Assembly: GCA_016871135.1 (NCBI GenBank) | Contig: VFZQ01000466.1 | Span: 1 to 5,023, forward strand | Length of the DNA stretch: 5,023 bases | Source: Acidobacteriota bacterium | Lineage (GTDB): Bacteria > Acidobacteriota > Terriglobia > Bryobacterales > Bryobacteraceae | Direction of reading: 5' to 3' | Part shown: positions 1 to 5,023 of the stretch, piece by piece | How positions within the stretch are numbered: position 1 is the first letter of the stretch | Layout of the letters: every line of letters begins with the position of its first letter | Program-made: the position numbers and the translations under genes | The notes under the pieces: model-generated | What the model was told of the DNA's origin: nothing | The model's database searches: none | Seen by the model: the letters and a program-made list of their open reading frames with translations, nothing else

Positions 1-126
1 TATTACCAGGGCGCGCTCGATATTTTCGTGGAGCTCAAAAAAGAGGGACGATCGAACTTCGCCAACGAAGAAGAGGTGCAGCGTATCAACGAGCAACTCG
101 CGGCGATCGCGAAACGCAAGCCGTGA
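1..126 (+). CDS. C-terminal end of an unidentified protein (5' truncated by window)
   Basis: The frame is open from base 1 to the TGA at 124-126, giving 41 residues that start YYQGALDIF and end in AKRKP. The segment is charged and probably helical, with many Glu, Lys, Arg and Gln residues and no Cys. That fits the last helices of a soluble or peripheral protein, but no family motif is visible and I do not recognise it. Its stop codon overlaps the GTG start of mtgA by 4 bases (GTGA), the usual sign of co-transcription and translational coupling. It is therefore probably the upstream partner of mtgA in an operon. That it is coding rests on the overlap, the uninterrupted frame and the natural-looking composition. 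Confidence 0.7.
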   Translation, partial: YYQGALDIFVELKKEGRSNFANEEEVQRINEQLAAIAKRKP

Positions 127-875
127 AGAAGTGGCTGGGCCGATTCAGGAATCCGCTTGCCGCGGACACGCCTCGGCGCGGCCAACGGCCTGGAAAACCG
201 ACGTTTCGGAGCCGTATCTTCGCGGCCTGCGCGCTTCTCGCGAAAGCGATGGCCTGCTTCTACGTTTTCTGGATCGGATCTTTCCTGCTGCTGAAGTGGA
301 TCGATCCGTGGACGACCGGCGTGCAGATGCAGCGGCGTGTGGAGTCGTGGTTTAAGCCGGGGAAGTATGAGAAGCGATACGCGCCGGTCGATTTGACGAG
401 GATTTCGCCCCAACTCCGTAACGCGGTGGTGGCGGCCGAGGACGGGAACTTTCACAGACATTGGGGGCTGGATCCTGGCGCGATGGCGGAGGTGGCGCGC
501 GAAAGCGCGGGCAAGGGACGGGTGCGGCGGGGTGCGTCGACGATTACACAGCAGCTTGTGAAGAATCTGTTTTTCACAACACACGCCAATCCGGTGCGGA
601 AGGTGATTGAGTGGACGCTGGCGCCAGTCGCCGAAGTGATCCTCGGCAAGGAACGGATTTTGGAGTTGTACTTGAACGTGATCGAGTGGGGGCCGGGTTT
701 GTATGGCGCCGAAGCGGCGGCGCGGTATCACTATCGCGCGAGCGCGGCGTCGTTGTCGCGGGATCAGGCGGCGCGAATGGCGGCGTGTGTCCCCGCACCT
801 AGAAGGCGAAGGCCCGCCGCGATGAATCAGTACGCGGCGATTATCGATGCGCGGATGCGGATGATGGGCTATTGA
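123..875 (+). CDS. mtgA: Monofunctional biosynthetic peptidoglycan transglycosylase (GT51)
   Basis: A 250-residue inner-membrane enzyme that polymerises lipid II into glycan strands on the periplasmic side. After a basic N-terminus there is one membrane anchor at about residues 32-60. The GT51 motifs then follow in order. EDGNFHRHWG (106-115) has the expected catalytic Glu106. RGASTITQQLVKNLF (136-150) corresponds to the G-G-S-T-I-T-Q-Q motif, with Ala replacing the second Gly. RKVIE (159-163) is next, then KERILELYLNVIEWG (176-190), which includes the second conserved Glu (about 181), and finally an alanine-rich segment around 196-224. No transpeptidase domain follows, and about 240 residues is normal for MtgA. 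The GTG start is chosen because it overlaps the upstream stop (GTGA) and precedes the anchor; no clear Shine-Dalgarno is seen, so coupling is likely. The last 35 bases overlap the converging Nudix gene. Family assignment is very secure; symbol by motif match. Confidence 0.95.
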   Translation: MKKWLGRFRNPLAADTPRRGQRPGKPTFRSRIFAACALLAKAMACFYVFWIGSFLLLKWIDPWTTGVQMQRRVESWFKPGKYEKRYAPVDLTRISPQLRNAVVAAEDGNFHRHWGLDPGAMAEVARESAGKGRVRRGASTITQQLVKNLFFTTHANPVRKVIEWTLAPVAEVILGKERILELYLNVIEWGPGLYGAEAAARYHYRASAASLSRDQAARMAACVPAPRRRRPAAMNQYAAIIDARMRMMGY

Positions 876-1425
876 CCGCTTCGCCGAAACTGCGTTGCAC
901 AGCGCGGCGGATTGGGGCGGGGACATCGAAACGGTCAAAGGAATCGACGCCGCACCAGAACACTTCGCGCACCTCTTCCGAGCCGCCCAGAACCGGCGAC
1001 GACGCCTGAAAGCGGTAGATCAGATCGTGGTGTAAGTGAAACGGGTCCTTTTTCCGCGCGGGAATGAAGTGCACGTCGAGGCCGACCAACCTGGGCGTTG
1101 CCGATGCGTCGATTTGCACGCCACTCTCTTCTTCTGCCTCGCGGCGGGCGGTGGAGGCGGGGTCGGTGTCGATCCCGATCTCGACGTGGCCGCCGGGCAG
1201 CAGCCAGCGGTCGAGCTTGGCGTGATGGACCAGCAACACGGCGGGTTCGGAGGGATGGAGCACACACGCTGTGCCGGTGAGGTGGCCGGGCTCGAATTGA
1301 TCGCGCGAGAACGGGGCGGGCGTTCCGCGCAGAAGGCCGAGAATCAATTCCTGGCTTTTGGCGGCTTCGCCGTCGGCGGGGTCGCTCCAGGAAGCCACCA
1401 GAGCGGCGACCGAGGCGGCATCCAC
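841..1425 (-). CDS. Nudix hydrolase
   Basis: A 194-residue cytosolic enzyme of the Nudix superfamily, which cleaves nucleoside-diphosphate-linked compounds using Mg or Mn. The domain begins near residue 48. A strand ending in DRWLLPGGH (72-80) leads into the Nudix box, which ends in RREAEEESGV (94-103). The metal-binding REAEEE cluster is present, but the segment between the GG and the RE is about two residues longer than the textbook G-x5-E-x7-RE spacing. The later IPARKKDPFHLHHDLIYRF stretch (121-139) and SEEVREVFW (149-157) match a common subgroup of roughly 180-residue Nudix proteins; substrate cannot be read from sequence. The GTG start at 1425 directly abuts the TAG of the upstream hydrolase gene. 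AAGAGGA inside that gene's end is a good Shine-Dalgarno, so the pair is probably one operon. The TAA lies inside mtgA (35-bp convergent overlap). Confidence 0.92.
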   Translation of the reverse strand: MDAASVAALVASWSDPADGEAAKSQELILGLLRGTPAPFSRDQFEPGHLTGTACVLHPSEPAVLLVHHAKLDRWLLPGGHVEIGIDTDPASTARREAEEESGVQIDASATPRLVGLDVHFIPARKKDPFHLHHDLIYRFQASSPVLGGSEEVREVFWCGVDSFDRFDVPAPIRRAVQRSFGEAVNSPSSASAHR

Positions 1426-2469
1426 CTACAAATTCCTCTTCAGGAAGTTGATGATATGGTAGCCGTCCAGGAACTTGAATGGCGTTTCACCCATCGTGTA
1501 GTGGCCGCACGGCAACGAGACAACTTTGTTGGCGATGCCGAGCTCTTGGACGCGATTGATGATGTCGAGGGAGAGCTTCGGAATGAACGTCGTATCGTAC
1601 TTGGTGTAGATGAACAGCGACCGCTTGTGCTTGTGCGCGGCCAGCTTTTCCAGGTAGTTGACGGGGCTGATGACATCCCAAAGCGCGCGGAGGCGGTCCA
1701 GATCCAACTGCTCTTGGAGGCCCTTCTTTACATGGAGGGTCGACAGGCCGGTCCAGACGACATCGGCGACGTAGGTGGAGCAGTGATTAAAGACATTGAC
1801 GGCGATGCGCTCGTCGTGCGCCGAGGCGAGGCAGGCGTAGCAGGACCCGATCGAGGTGCCGCAGATGCCGACGCGGGTATAGCCTTGGCTATACAGCCAG
1901 TCGATCATGGCGCGGATGTCGGCGACCGCCTGGCGGGTAGCGTCGATGGTACGGCCGATGTTGGAGGACATGGCGAAATCGGCGCGATTGAGTTCGGCCG
2001 GCATGCGGTAGTCGTGATAGGGAAGGCTGAGACGTACCGCCGAAAGCCCGAATTTCGCCATCCCGGCGCAAAGACCACCGTGTTGATCGCGGCTGGCGTT
2101 CCAGTGCGGGAGCACGATTACGGCTTTCCCGTTAGGGTTCTTTGCGGGGAACCACTGTCCGTGAACTAAGTTATTCGCCGGATACGGGGTTCGGACAGAC
2201 GACGTGAATCTGACGAAACCGCCTTCGAGGCGAAAGTCTTCGGGGGTTTGATAGGAGAAGAACTCGTCGCTATGGGCGATAGCGGCCCGGTTGAGGCGGA
2301 GGAGCCACTGCTCGGGAGTATCTCCATTCTTCTCAGCACGTTGAAGGGTCGGCCAGCCATCGGACCATTCGTCGCCCCACTCAAATGGCCGGACGACACG
2401 GTCGGTGGAACGAAAGCAGAGACGGTGCTCCCAATCGTTAATCCAGCGGGTGTACAGAGCGCTTATCAT
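1426..2469 (-). CDS. Alpha/beta hydrolase (ABHD18-like, substrate unknown)
   Basis: A 347-residue serine hydrolase of the alpha/beta fold with no signal peptide or membrane segment, so probably cytosolic. Seen in the sequence: a strand and candidate oxyanion loop, AVIVLPHWNA (116-125); a nucleophile elbow GTSIGS (204-209) with Ser206 in the G-x-S-x-G pattern; a late strand with a candidate acid, FIYTKYDTTF (286-295, Asp292); and the terminal His in LPCGHYTMGE (319-328, His323). A full Ser-Asp-His triad is therefore plausible. The 110-residue N-terminal extension (Trp-rich, WINDWEHR and WGDEWSDGW) precedes the core. The layout recalls the ABHD18/DUF2048 family, but that link is tentative. The ATG at 2469 gives a natural N-terminus but has no strong Shine-Dalgarno. 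It is the first gene of a minus-strand unit with the Nudix gene, which follows with no spacer; the reaction is not predictable. Confidence 0.88.
   Translation of the reverse strand: MISALYTRWINDWEHRLCFRSTDRVVRPFEWGDEWSDGWPTLQRAEKNGDTPEQWLLRLNRAAIAHSDEFFSYQTPEDFRLEGGFVRFTSSVRTPYPANNLVHGQWFPAKNPNGKAVIVLPHWNASRDQHGGLCAGMAKFGLSAVRLSLPYHDYRMPAELNRADFAMSSNIGRTIDATRQAVADIRAMIDWLYSQGYTRVGICGTSIGSCYACLASAHDERIAVNVFNHCSTYVADVVWTGLSTLHVKKGLQEQLDLDRLRALWDVISPVNYLEKLAAHKHKRSLFIYTKYDTTFIPKLSLDIINRVQELGIANKVVSLPCGHYTMGETPFKFLDGYHIINFLKRNL
1429..1440 (-). promoter_or_regulatory. Shine-Dalgarno for the Nudix gene, inside the hydrolase 3' end
   Basis: Read on the minus strand, AAGAGGAA lies just before the TAG of the hydrolase and about 7 bases before the GTG at 1425. 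It supports this GTG rather than the in-frame-looking ATG at 1421, which is in a different frame. It also supports re-initiation or coupled translation of the two genes. Confidence 0.6.
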
Positions 2470-2537
2470 CAGTAGAATGAAACGGTTACGTGAAACGGGC
2501 GGCGGTCGGCGCGCTGTGACGTAGCTCCTGTTTCCAT

Positions 2538-2546
2538 ATTGTACCA
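2538..2546 (-). promoter_or_regulatory. Candidate extended -10 promoter for the hydrolase-Nudix unit
   Basis: On the minus strand the sequence reads TGGTACAAT, which fits the extended -10 form TG-n-TATAAT with one mismatch. No good -35 hexamer is seen 17 bases upstream, which is tolerated in extended -10 promoters. Transcription would start near 2531, giving a leader of about 60 bases before the ATG at 2469. This is pattern matching against the sigma-70 consensus only. Confidence 0.35.
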
Positions 2547-2638
2547 GTGCGGCGCGTTGTGGCTAGGGATTTGACCTGACCCACCGCACTATTCTGCCCT
2601 AACCGTGTCGAGATTTGGTCAGTTTCGCGGACAATAGC

Positions 2639-2647
2639 AGAAGGAGA
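2639..2647 (+). promoter_or_regulatory. Strong ribosome binding site for the gene at 2652
   Basis: AGAAGGAGA, with an AAGGAG core at 2641-2646, lies 5 bases before the ATG at 2652. It is the best Shine-Dalgarno in the window. It fixes the start of the zinc-finger protein and rules out the overlapping frame beginning at 2615. Confidence 0.85.
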
Positions 2648-2651
2648 CCCC

Positions 2652-3629
2652 ATGGTCTGCCGCTACTGTCGAAACCCAATCGGAATCATACAACGTCTTG
2701 TCGACAAGGAGTTCTGCTCCAAAGAGCATCGGACTGCCTATTCGGCCCGTTCCGCCCGCGCCTTGCGCGAGATGGGCGAGTTCACCTATTCGGTGGCGGA
2801 TGTGTTGCGTGATACCGACGAGTTCGCGGTTCCGAAGAAAAAACGCGGGCAGGCGGCCGGACCGCGTTCAATGGCGACCGTTCTGGCGCTAGCCGGGCTG
2901 AGTTTGGCTGGGTTGATCATCGTGGAACGGATGGGAATCGACGCCGGACCGAAACCGAAGAAAGAACGGGATGGCAGCCGGCAGGGCGCCTTCGCGACAG
3001 CGGTCGGCGGGTTGATCGACCGGTTGCCGAAGTCGGCGACGGGCGGAATCACGATAGAAGATCGTTTCCAGACCGGGTTACGAAGTTGGCTGCCGGCGCC
3101 GGGCAGCGGGCCTGCCGGGTGGCGCTCGGAGAACGGTCTGGTGAAGCCGGGCGGTTTGCGTATTTGGAACGAATCGCGCAACCTGGCCGATTACAGCTTT
3201 CAGTTTGAAGGCCGGGTAGAGTCCAACTCACTCGGATGGGTCGTGCGCGCGCCGAACCATCACAACTACTATGCTTCCAAGCTTTTGATCCCTGAGAAGG
3301 GCTCGTCGACGCGACCCGAGATCGTCCGTTTCTCGGTCATTCAAGGCCAAGAGTCACGCCGCCTCCACTTGCCGATCCCGGTTGCGCTCTCGCGCGAGGA
3401 GTTCTATCAATACGAGGTCAAGGCCGTTGGAGACCGCATCGTAACGCTGGTTGGCGGACGGGTTGTTGACCAGTGGCGCGATGCGCGCTTCCGGACGGGC
3501 GGCGTCGGGTTCTTTAACGAGCGCGGCGATAAGTCGTCGATTCGCTGGGCCAAACTGAACGAAGGCGAGAGCCTGGCCGACAAACTGCGCAGCTATTTGA
3601 CCTTCGGGTTGATCGTCCCGATTACATAG
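2652..3629 (+). CDS. Membrane-anchored protein: N-terminal Zn knuckle, C-terminal lectin/DUF1080-like domain
   Basis: A 325-residue protein of unknown function. Residues 1-30 carry a Cys-x2-Cys ... Cys-x3-His set (Cys3, Cys6, Cys22, His26), consistent with a small treble-clef type zinc site. A charged linker with PKKKR (61-65) leads to one hydrophobic segment at about 75-91. A second basic, Gly/Pro-rich linker follows (about 98-130). From about 134 to 301 is a strand-rich domain with features such as YSFQFEGRV (181-189), GWVVRAPNHHNYYASKL (195-211), FYQYEVKAVGDRIVTLVGG (251-269) and a final GGVGFFNERG (283-292). This resembles concanavalin-like or DUF1080 (3-keto-disaccharide hydrolase-like) sandwiches. 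The hallmark order is unmistakable but exact homology is not proven. I infer N-terminus inside and C-domain in the periplasm. The ATG is set by the strong AAGGAG. Its TAG overlaps the end of tdh by 8 bases, tail to tail; expression appears monocistronic. Confidence 0.85.
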   Translation: MVCRYCRNPIGIIQRLVDKEFCSKEHRTAYSARSARALREMGEFTYSVADVLRDTDEFAVPKKKRGQAAGPRSMATVLALAGLSLAGLIIVERMGIDAGPKPKKERDGSRQGAFATAVGGLIDRLPKSATGGITIEDRFQTGLRSWLPAPGSGPAGWRSENGLVKPGGLRIWNESRNLADYSFQFEGRVESNSLGWVVRAPNHHNYYASKLLIPEKGSSTRPEIVRFSVIQGQESRRLHLPIPVALSREEFYQYEVKAVGDRIVTLVGGRVVDQWRDARFRTGGVGFFNERGDKSSIRWAKLNEGESLADKLRSYLTFGLIVPIT

Positions 3630-4665
3630 CCCAGTCGAGGATAATCTTGCCGCTCTGGCCGCTGGCCATCTTCTCGAAGCCTTCGAGGAAGTCGTCGAAG
3701 CCGAAACGGTGCGTAATGACCGGACTCAGGTTCAAGCCCGATTGCAGCATAACGGTCATCTTGTACCAGGTCTCGTACATTTCGCGGCCGTAGATGCCCT
3801 TGATCGTGATCATGTTGAAGATCACTGTATTCCAGTCGATCGACATCTCGCCGCCGGCGGGGATGCCCAGCATGGCCACCTTCGCGCCATGAGCGAGGTT
3901 GGCCAACATGCCTCGAAACGCGGCCGGATTACCGGACATCTCCAGGCCGACGTCGAACCCTTCGGTCATTCCAAGTTGCTTCTGCACCTCTTCGAGCGGC
4001 GTCTCCATCGGGTTCACGGCGAGCGTGACGCCGAGTTTGCGCGCCAGTTCGAGGCGATACGGATTCACGTCGGTGATGACCGTGAAGCGCGCGCCGGCGT
4101 GTTTGGCGACGGCGGCGGCCATGATTCCGATCGGTCCGGCGCCGGTAACAAGCACGTCCTCGCCCAAAACCGGGAACGACAGCGCGGTGTGCACGGCGTT
4201 GCCAAAGGGATCAAAGATGCAGGCGATGTCACGATCGATGCGCTCGTCGTGATGCCAGACGTTGGACATCGGCAGCGAAATGTATTCGGCGAAACAGCCG
4301 GGGCGATTCACGCCGACGCCGCTGGTGTGAGCGCACAGATGACGCCGGCCGGCCAGACAGTTCCGGCACCGCCCGCAGACCACGTGGCCCTCGCCGCTGA
4401 CCAGCATGCCCGGCGAGAAGTCGCTGACGTTGGAGCCGATCTTGACGATCTCGCCGACGAACTCGTGCCCGATGGCCATCGGCGTCTTAATGGTCTTGGC
4501 CGCCCATGCGTCCCACTTGTAGATGTGCACGTCGGTGCCGCAGATGGAGGCGCGGAGGACGCGAATCAGTACGTCGTTGATTCCGATTTCCGGGACCGCG
4601 ATCTCTTCCATCCAGAGGCCGGGCGCCGCCTCGCGTTTGACGAGGGCTTTCATCAGGGAGGGCAT
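3622..4665 (-). CDS. tdh: L-threonine 3-dehydrogenase
   Basis: A cytosolic zinc-dependent medium-chain dehydrogenase that oxidises L-threonine to 2-amino-3-ketobutyrate with NAD+, the first step of threonine breakdown to glycine and acetyl-CoA. The 347 residues align by eye with E. coli Tdh along the whole length. Catalytic zinc site: Cys42 (ICGTDVHIY) and His67-Glu68 (GHEFVGE). His94 lies in the conserved GEGH. The structural zinc cysteines are 97, 100, 103 and 111. The stretch GVGVNRPGCFAEY (116-128) is retained. The Rossmann loop is GAGPIG (175-180), with an acidic residue (Asp199) at the end of the second strand that fits NAD preference. The C-terminus has THRF and SGQSGKIIL. The start is ambiguous: ATG at 4665 adds four residues, while ATG at 4653 (MKAL) matches the E. 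coli N-terminus; neither has a Shine-Dalgarno. The usual partner gene kbl is not adjacent. Convergent with the upstream plus-strand gene. Confidence 0.96.
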   Translation of the reverse strand: MPSLMKALVKREAAPGLWMEEIAVPEIGINDVLIRVLRASICGTDVHIYKWDAWAAKTIKTPMAIGHEFVGEIVKIGSNVSDFSPGMLVSGEGHVVCGRCRNCLAGRRHLCAHTSGVGVNRPGCFAEYISLPMSNVWHHDERIDRDIACIFDPFGNAVHTALSFPVLGEDVLVTGAGPIGIMAAAVAKHAGARFTVITDVNPYRLELARKLGVTLAVNPMETPLEEVQKQLGMTEGFDVGLEMSGNPAAFRGMLANLAHGAKVAMLGIPAGGEMSIDWNTVIFNMITIKGIYGREMYETWYKMTVMLQSGLNLSPVITHRFGFDDFLEGFEKMASGQSGKIILDWAM

Positions 4666-4743
4666 ATTCAGATGGTAGCGGAAGGCGTTGGGCCGCGATA
4701 TGGGCGATGGCGCCGCCGAATGAGTTGCGCTACGATGTAGGCG
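4666..4743. promoter_or_regulatory. Divergent spacer with candidate -10 elements for tdh and the toxin-antitoxin pair
   Basis: These 78 bases lie between two divergent start codons. On the plus strand TACGAT (4731-4736) ends 7 bases before the ATG at 4744. On the minus strand TACCAT (4677-4672) ends 6 bases before the ATG at 4665. Neither start has a clear Shine-Dalgarno; the plus side has only a weak AGG very close to the ATG. The TAnnnT-then-start spacing would fit leaderless mRNAs, but -35 matches are poor on both sides, so this is only a candidate. Confidence 0.3.
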
Positions 4744-4945
4744 ATGTTACCTGAAGTCGAAGCTGTCGAGAAACTGGTGAAGCAACTGAGTCCCGAAGGC
4801 CTGAGCGAATTTCGCGGGTGGTTTGCGGAGTACGAAGAGGACCTATGGGACGCGCAGTTCGAAGCTGACGTACATGCCGGAAGGCTCGACGATCTTGGCG
4901 CGCGCGTTGCGCGATTATGAGGAAGGGCGCACGACGCCGTTGTGA
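4744..4945 (+). pseudogene. Antitoxin-like small protein, broken by a one-base frameshift
   Basis: The frame from ATG 4744 runs 58 codons to TGA 4918-4920. Its first 51 residues read like a common 65-70-residue antitoxin-like family: LSPEGLSEFRGWFAEYEEDLWDAQ-type central region (15-38) and EADVHAGRLDDL (40-51). After Leu51 the frame turns to GARVARL and stops. The next frame, read from 4898, gives ARALRDYEEGRTTPL and then TGA at 4943-4945, which is the expected family tail. Dropping one G at 4897/4898 joins both parts into 66 residues. The restored stop overlaps the toxin GTG by 4 bases, as in intact pairs of this type. No slippery heptamer is evident, so mutation or a sequencing error is likelier than programmed shifting. 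As written, the gene yields a 58-residue protein with a wrong C-terminus. It would bind and neutralise the toxin and probably autoregulate, if functional. Family recalled from memory, not searched. Confidence 0.7.
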
Positions 4946-5023
4946 CGCACAGGGCGACGGCGGAGTTCTGGTCCTGCTATGGATCTCTACCCGTCAAAGC
5001 CAGGGAGATTGCGGACCGAATGT
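4942..5023 (+). CDS. Toxin of a type II toxin-antitoxin pair, RelE/ParE-like (N-terminus only, cut by window end)
   Basis: From the GTG at 4942 the frame stays open to the window end, giving 27 residues. The start VTHRATAEFWSCYGSLP (1-17) followed by VKAREIADRM matches the opening of small RelE/ParE-superfamily toxins, which have a Thr/Arg-rich start, an F-W pair, a short helix, and Leu-Pro before a second helix. Members typically have about 80-100 residues and act on mRNA at the ribosome or on gyrase; which applies is not determinable here. The GTG overlaps the restored antitoxin stop (GTGA). A purine-rich GAGGAAGGG at 4919-4927 lies too far upstream (14 bases) to be an ideal ribosome site, so coupling to antitoxin translation is likely. 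With the antitoxin frame ending early at 4920, that coupling would be disturbed. Whether the toxin is intact is not visible. Confidence 0.65.
   Translation, partial: MTHRATAEFWSCYGSLPVKAREIADRM

Larger units (their letters stand above)
2470..2651. other. Divergent intergenic region
   Basis: This 182-bp gap separates the minus-strand hydrolase-Nudix unit from the plus-strand gene at 2652, so it must carry both promoters. It contains no credible gene; the longest small frame, starting at 2477, has only 15 codons. Visible elements are the minus-strand extended -10 (2538-2546), a TTGACC hexamer on the plus strand at 2571-2576 without a well-spaced -10 (TATTCT at 2590-2595 is only 13 bases away), and an imperfect direct repeat, GGCGCGCTGTG (2508-2518) and GGCGCGTTGTG (2551-2561). 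Confidence 0.7.

Noticed and set aside
3..938. Long minus-strand open frame antisense to mtgA (311 residues)
   Set aside because: Composition is Arg/Pro/His-rich without any domain pattern, and the plus strand carries clear GT51 motifs. It is a shadow of GC-rich codon bias.
1036..2169. Long plus-strand open frame (377 residues) opposite the Nudix and hydrolase genes
   Set aside because: It spans two well-supported minus-strand genes with catalytic motifs, and its own product is Gly/Val/Asp-rich with no recognisable motif.
2571..2595. TTGACC and TATTCT as a plus-strand promoter for the gene at 2652
   Set aside because: The spacer is 13 bases, too short for a sigma-70 promoter. It is mentioned in the intergenic entry but not called.
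2615..2812. Alternative frame starting upstream of and overlapping the zinc-finger gene
   Set aside because: It has no ribosome binding site and is embedded in a better-supported frame with an AAGGAG site.
3656..3668. Short inverted repeat TGGCC-GCT-GGCCA near the tdh end, considered as a terminator
   Set aside because: The stem is only 5 bp, no U-run follows on either strand, and it lies within conserved tdh codons.
3709..4740. Long plus-strand open frame (343 residues) opposite tdh
   Set aside because: The minus strand encodes an unmistakable Tdh over the whole length. The opposite frame is His/Asp/Gly-rich noise.
4898..4913. GC-alternating stretch considered as a recombination or attachment site
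   Set aside because: It is short, lies within coding sequence, and has no flanking repeats. It is better explained as local codon composition near the frameshift.

Overview
The window is a compact, GC-rich bacterial chromosome segment with six protein-coding loci plus the tail of a seventh. Gene style and content (GTG starts, overlapping ends, a membrane-anchored zinc-finger/beta-sandwich protein, a bacterial Tdh, and a small toxin-antitoxin pair common in soil and sediment bacteria) suggest an Acidobacteriota-like organism, perhaps of the Solibacter/Bryobacter type. This placement is inferred from protein style, not from a marker gene.

Layout. Positions 1-126 (+) hold the C-terminal 41 codons of an unidentified gene whose TGA overlaps by 4 bp the GTG start of mtgA (123-875, +), a monofunctional peptidoglycan glycosyltransferase. 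Converging on it is a two-gene minus-strand unit: an alpha/beta hydrolase (1426-2469) followed with zero spacing by a Nudix hydrolase (1425-841), whose end overlaps the end of mtgA by 35 bp. A 182-bp divergent intergenic region (2470-2651) holds a candidate extended -10 promoter for the hydrolase unit and a strong ribosome binding site for the plus-strand gene at 2652-3629. That gene encodes a protein with an N-terminal Zn knuckle, one membrane segment and a C-terminal lectin/DUF1080-like domain. It ends in an 8-bp tail-to-tail overlap with tdh (3622-4665, -), L-threonine 3-dehydrogenase. Divergent from tdh, and running off the window end, is a small type II toxin-antitoxin pair (4744-5023, +). 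Its antitoxin reading frame is broken by one apparent extra G at 4897/4898.

How the genes relate. The set is mostly housekeeping: wall glycan polymerisation (mtgA), threonine catabolism (tdh), and small-molecule or ester hydrolysis (Nudix and alpha/beta hydrolase). No shared pathway is evident. No phage, CRISPR, IS element or RNA gene is visible. The two points most worth a second look are the frameshifted antitoxin beside an apparently intact toxin start, and the odd domain architecture of the 2652-3629 protein.
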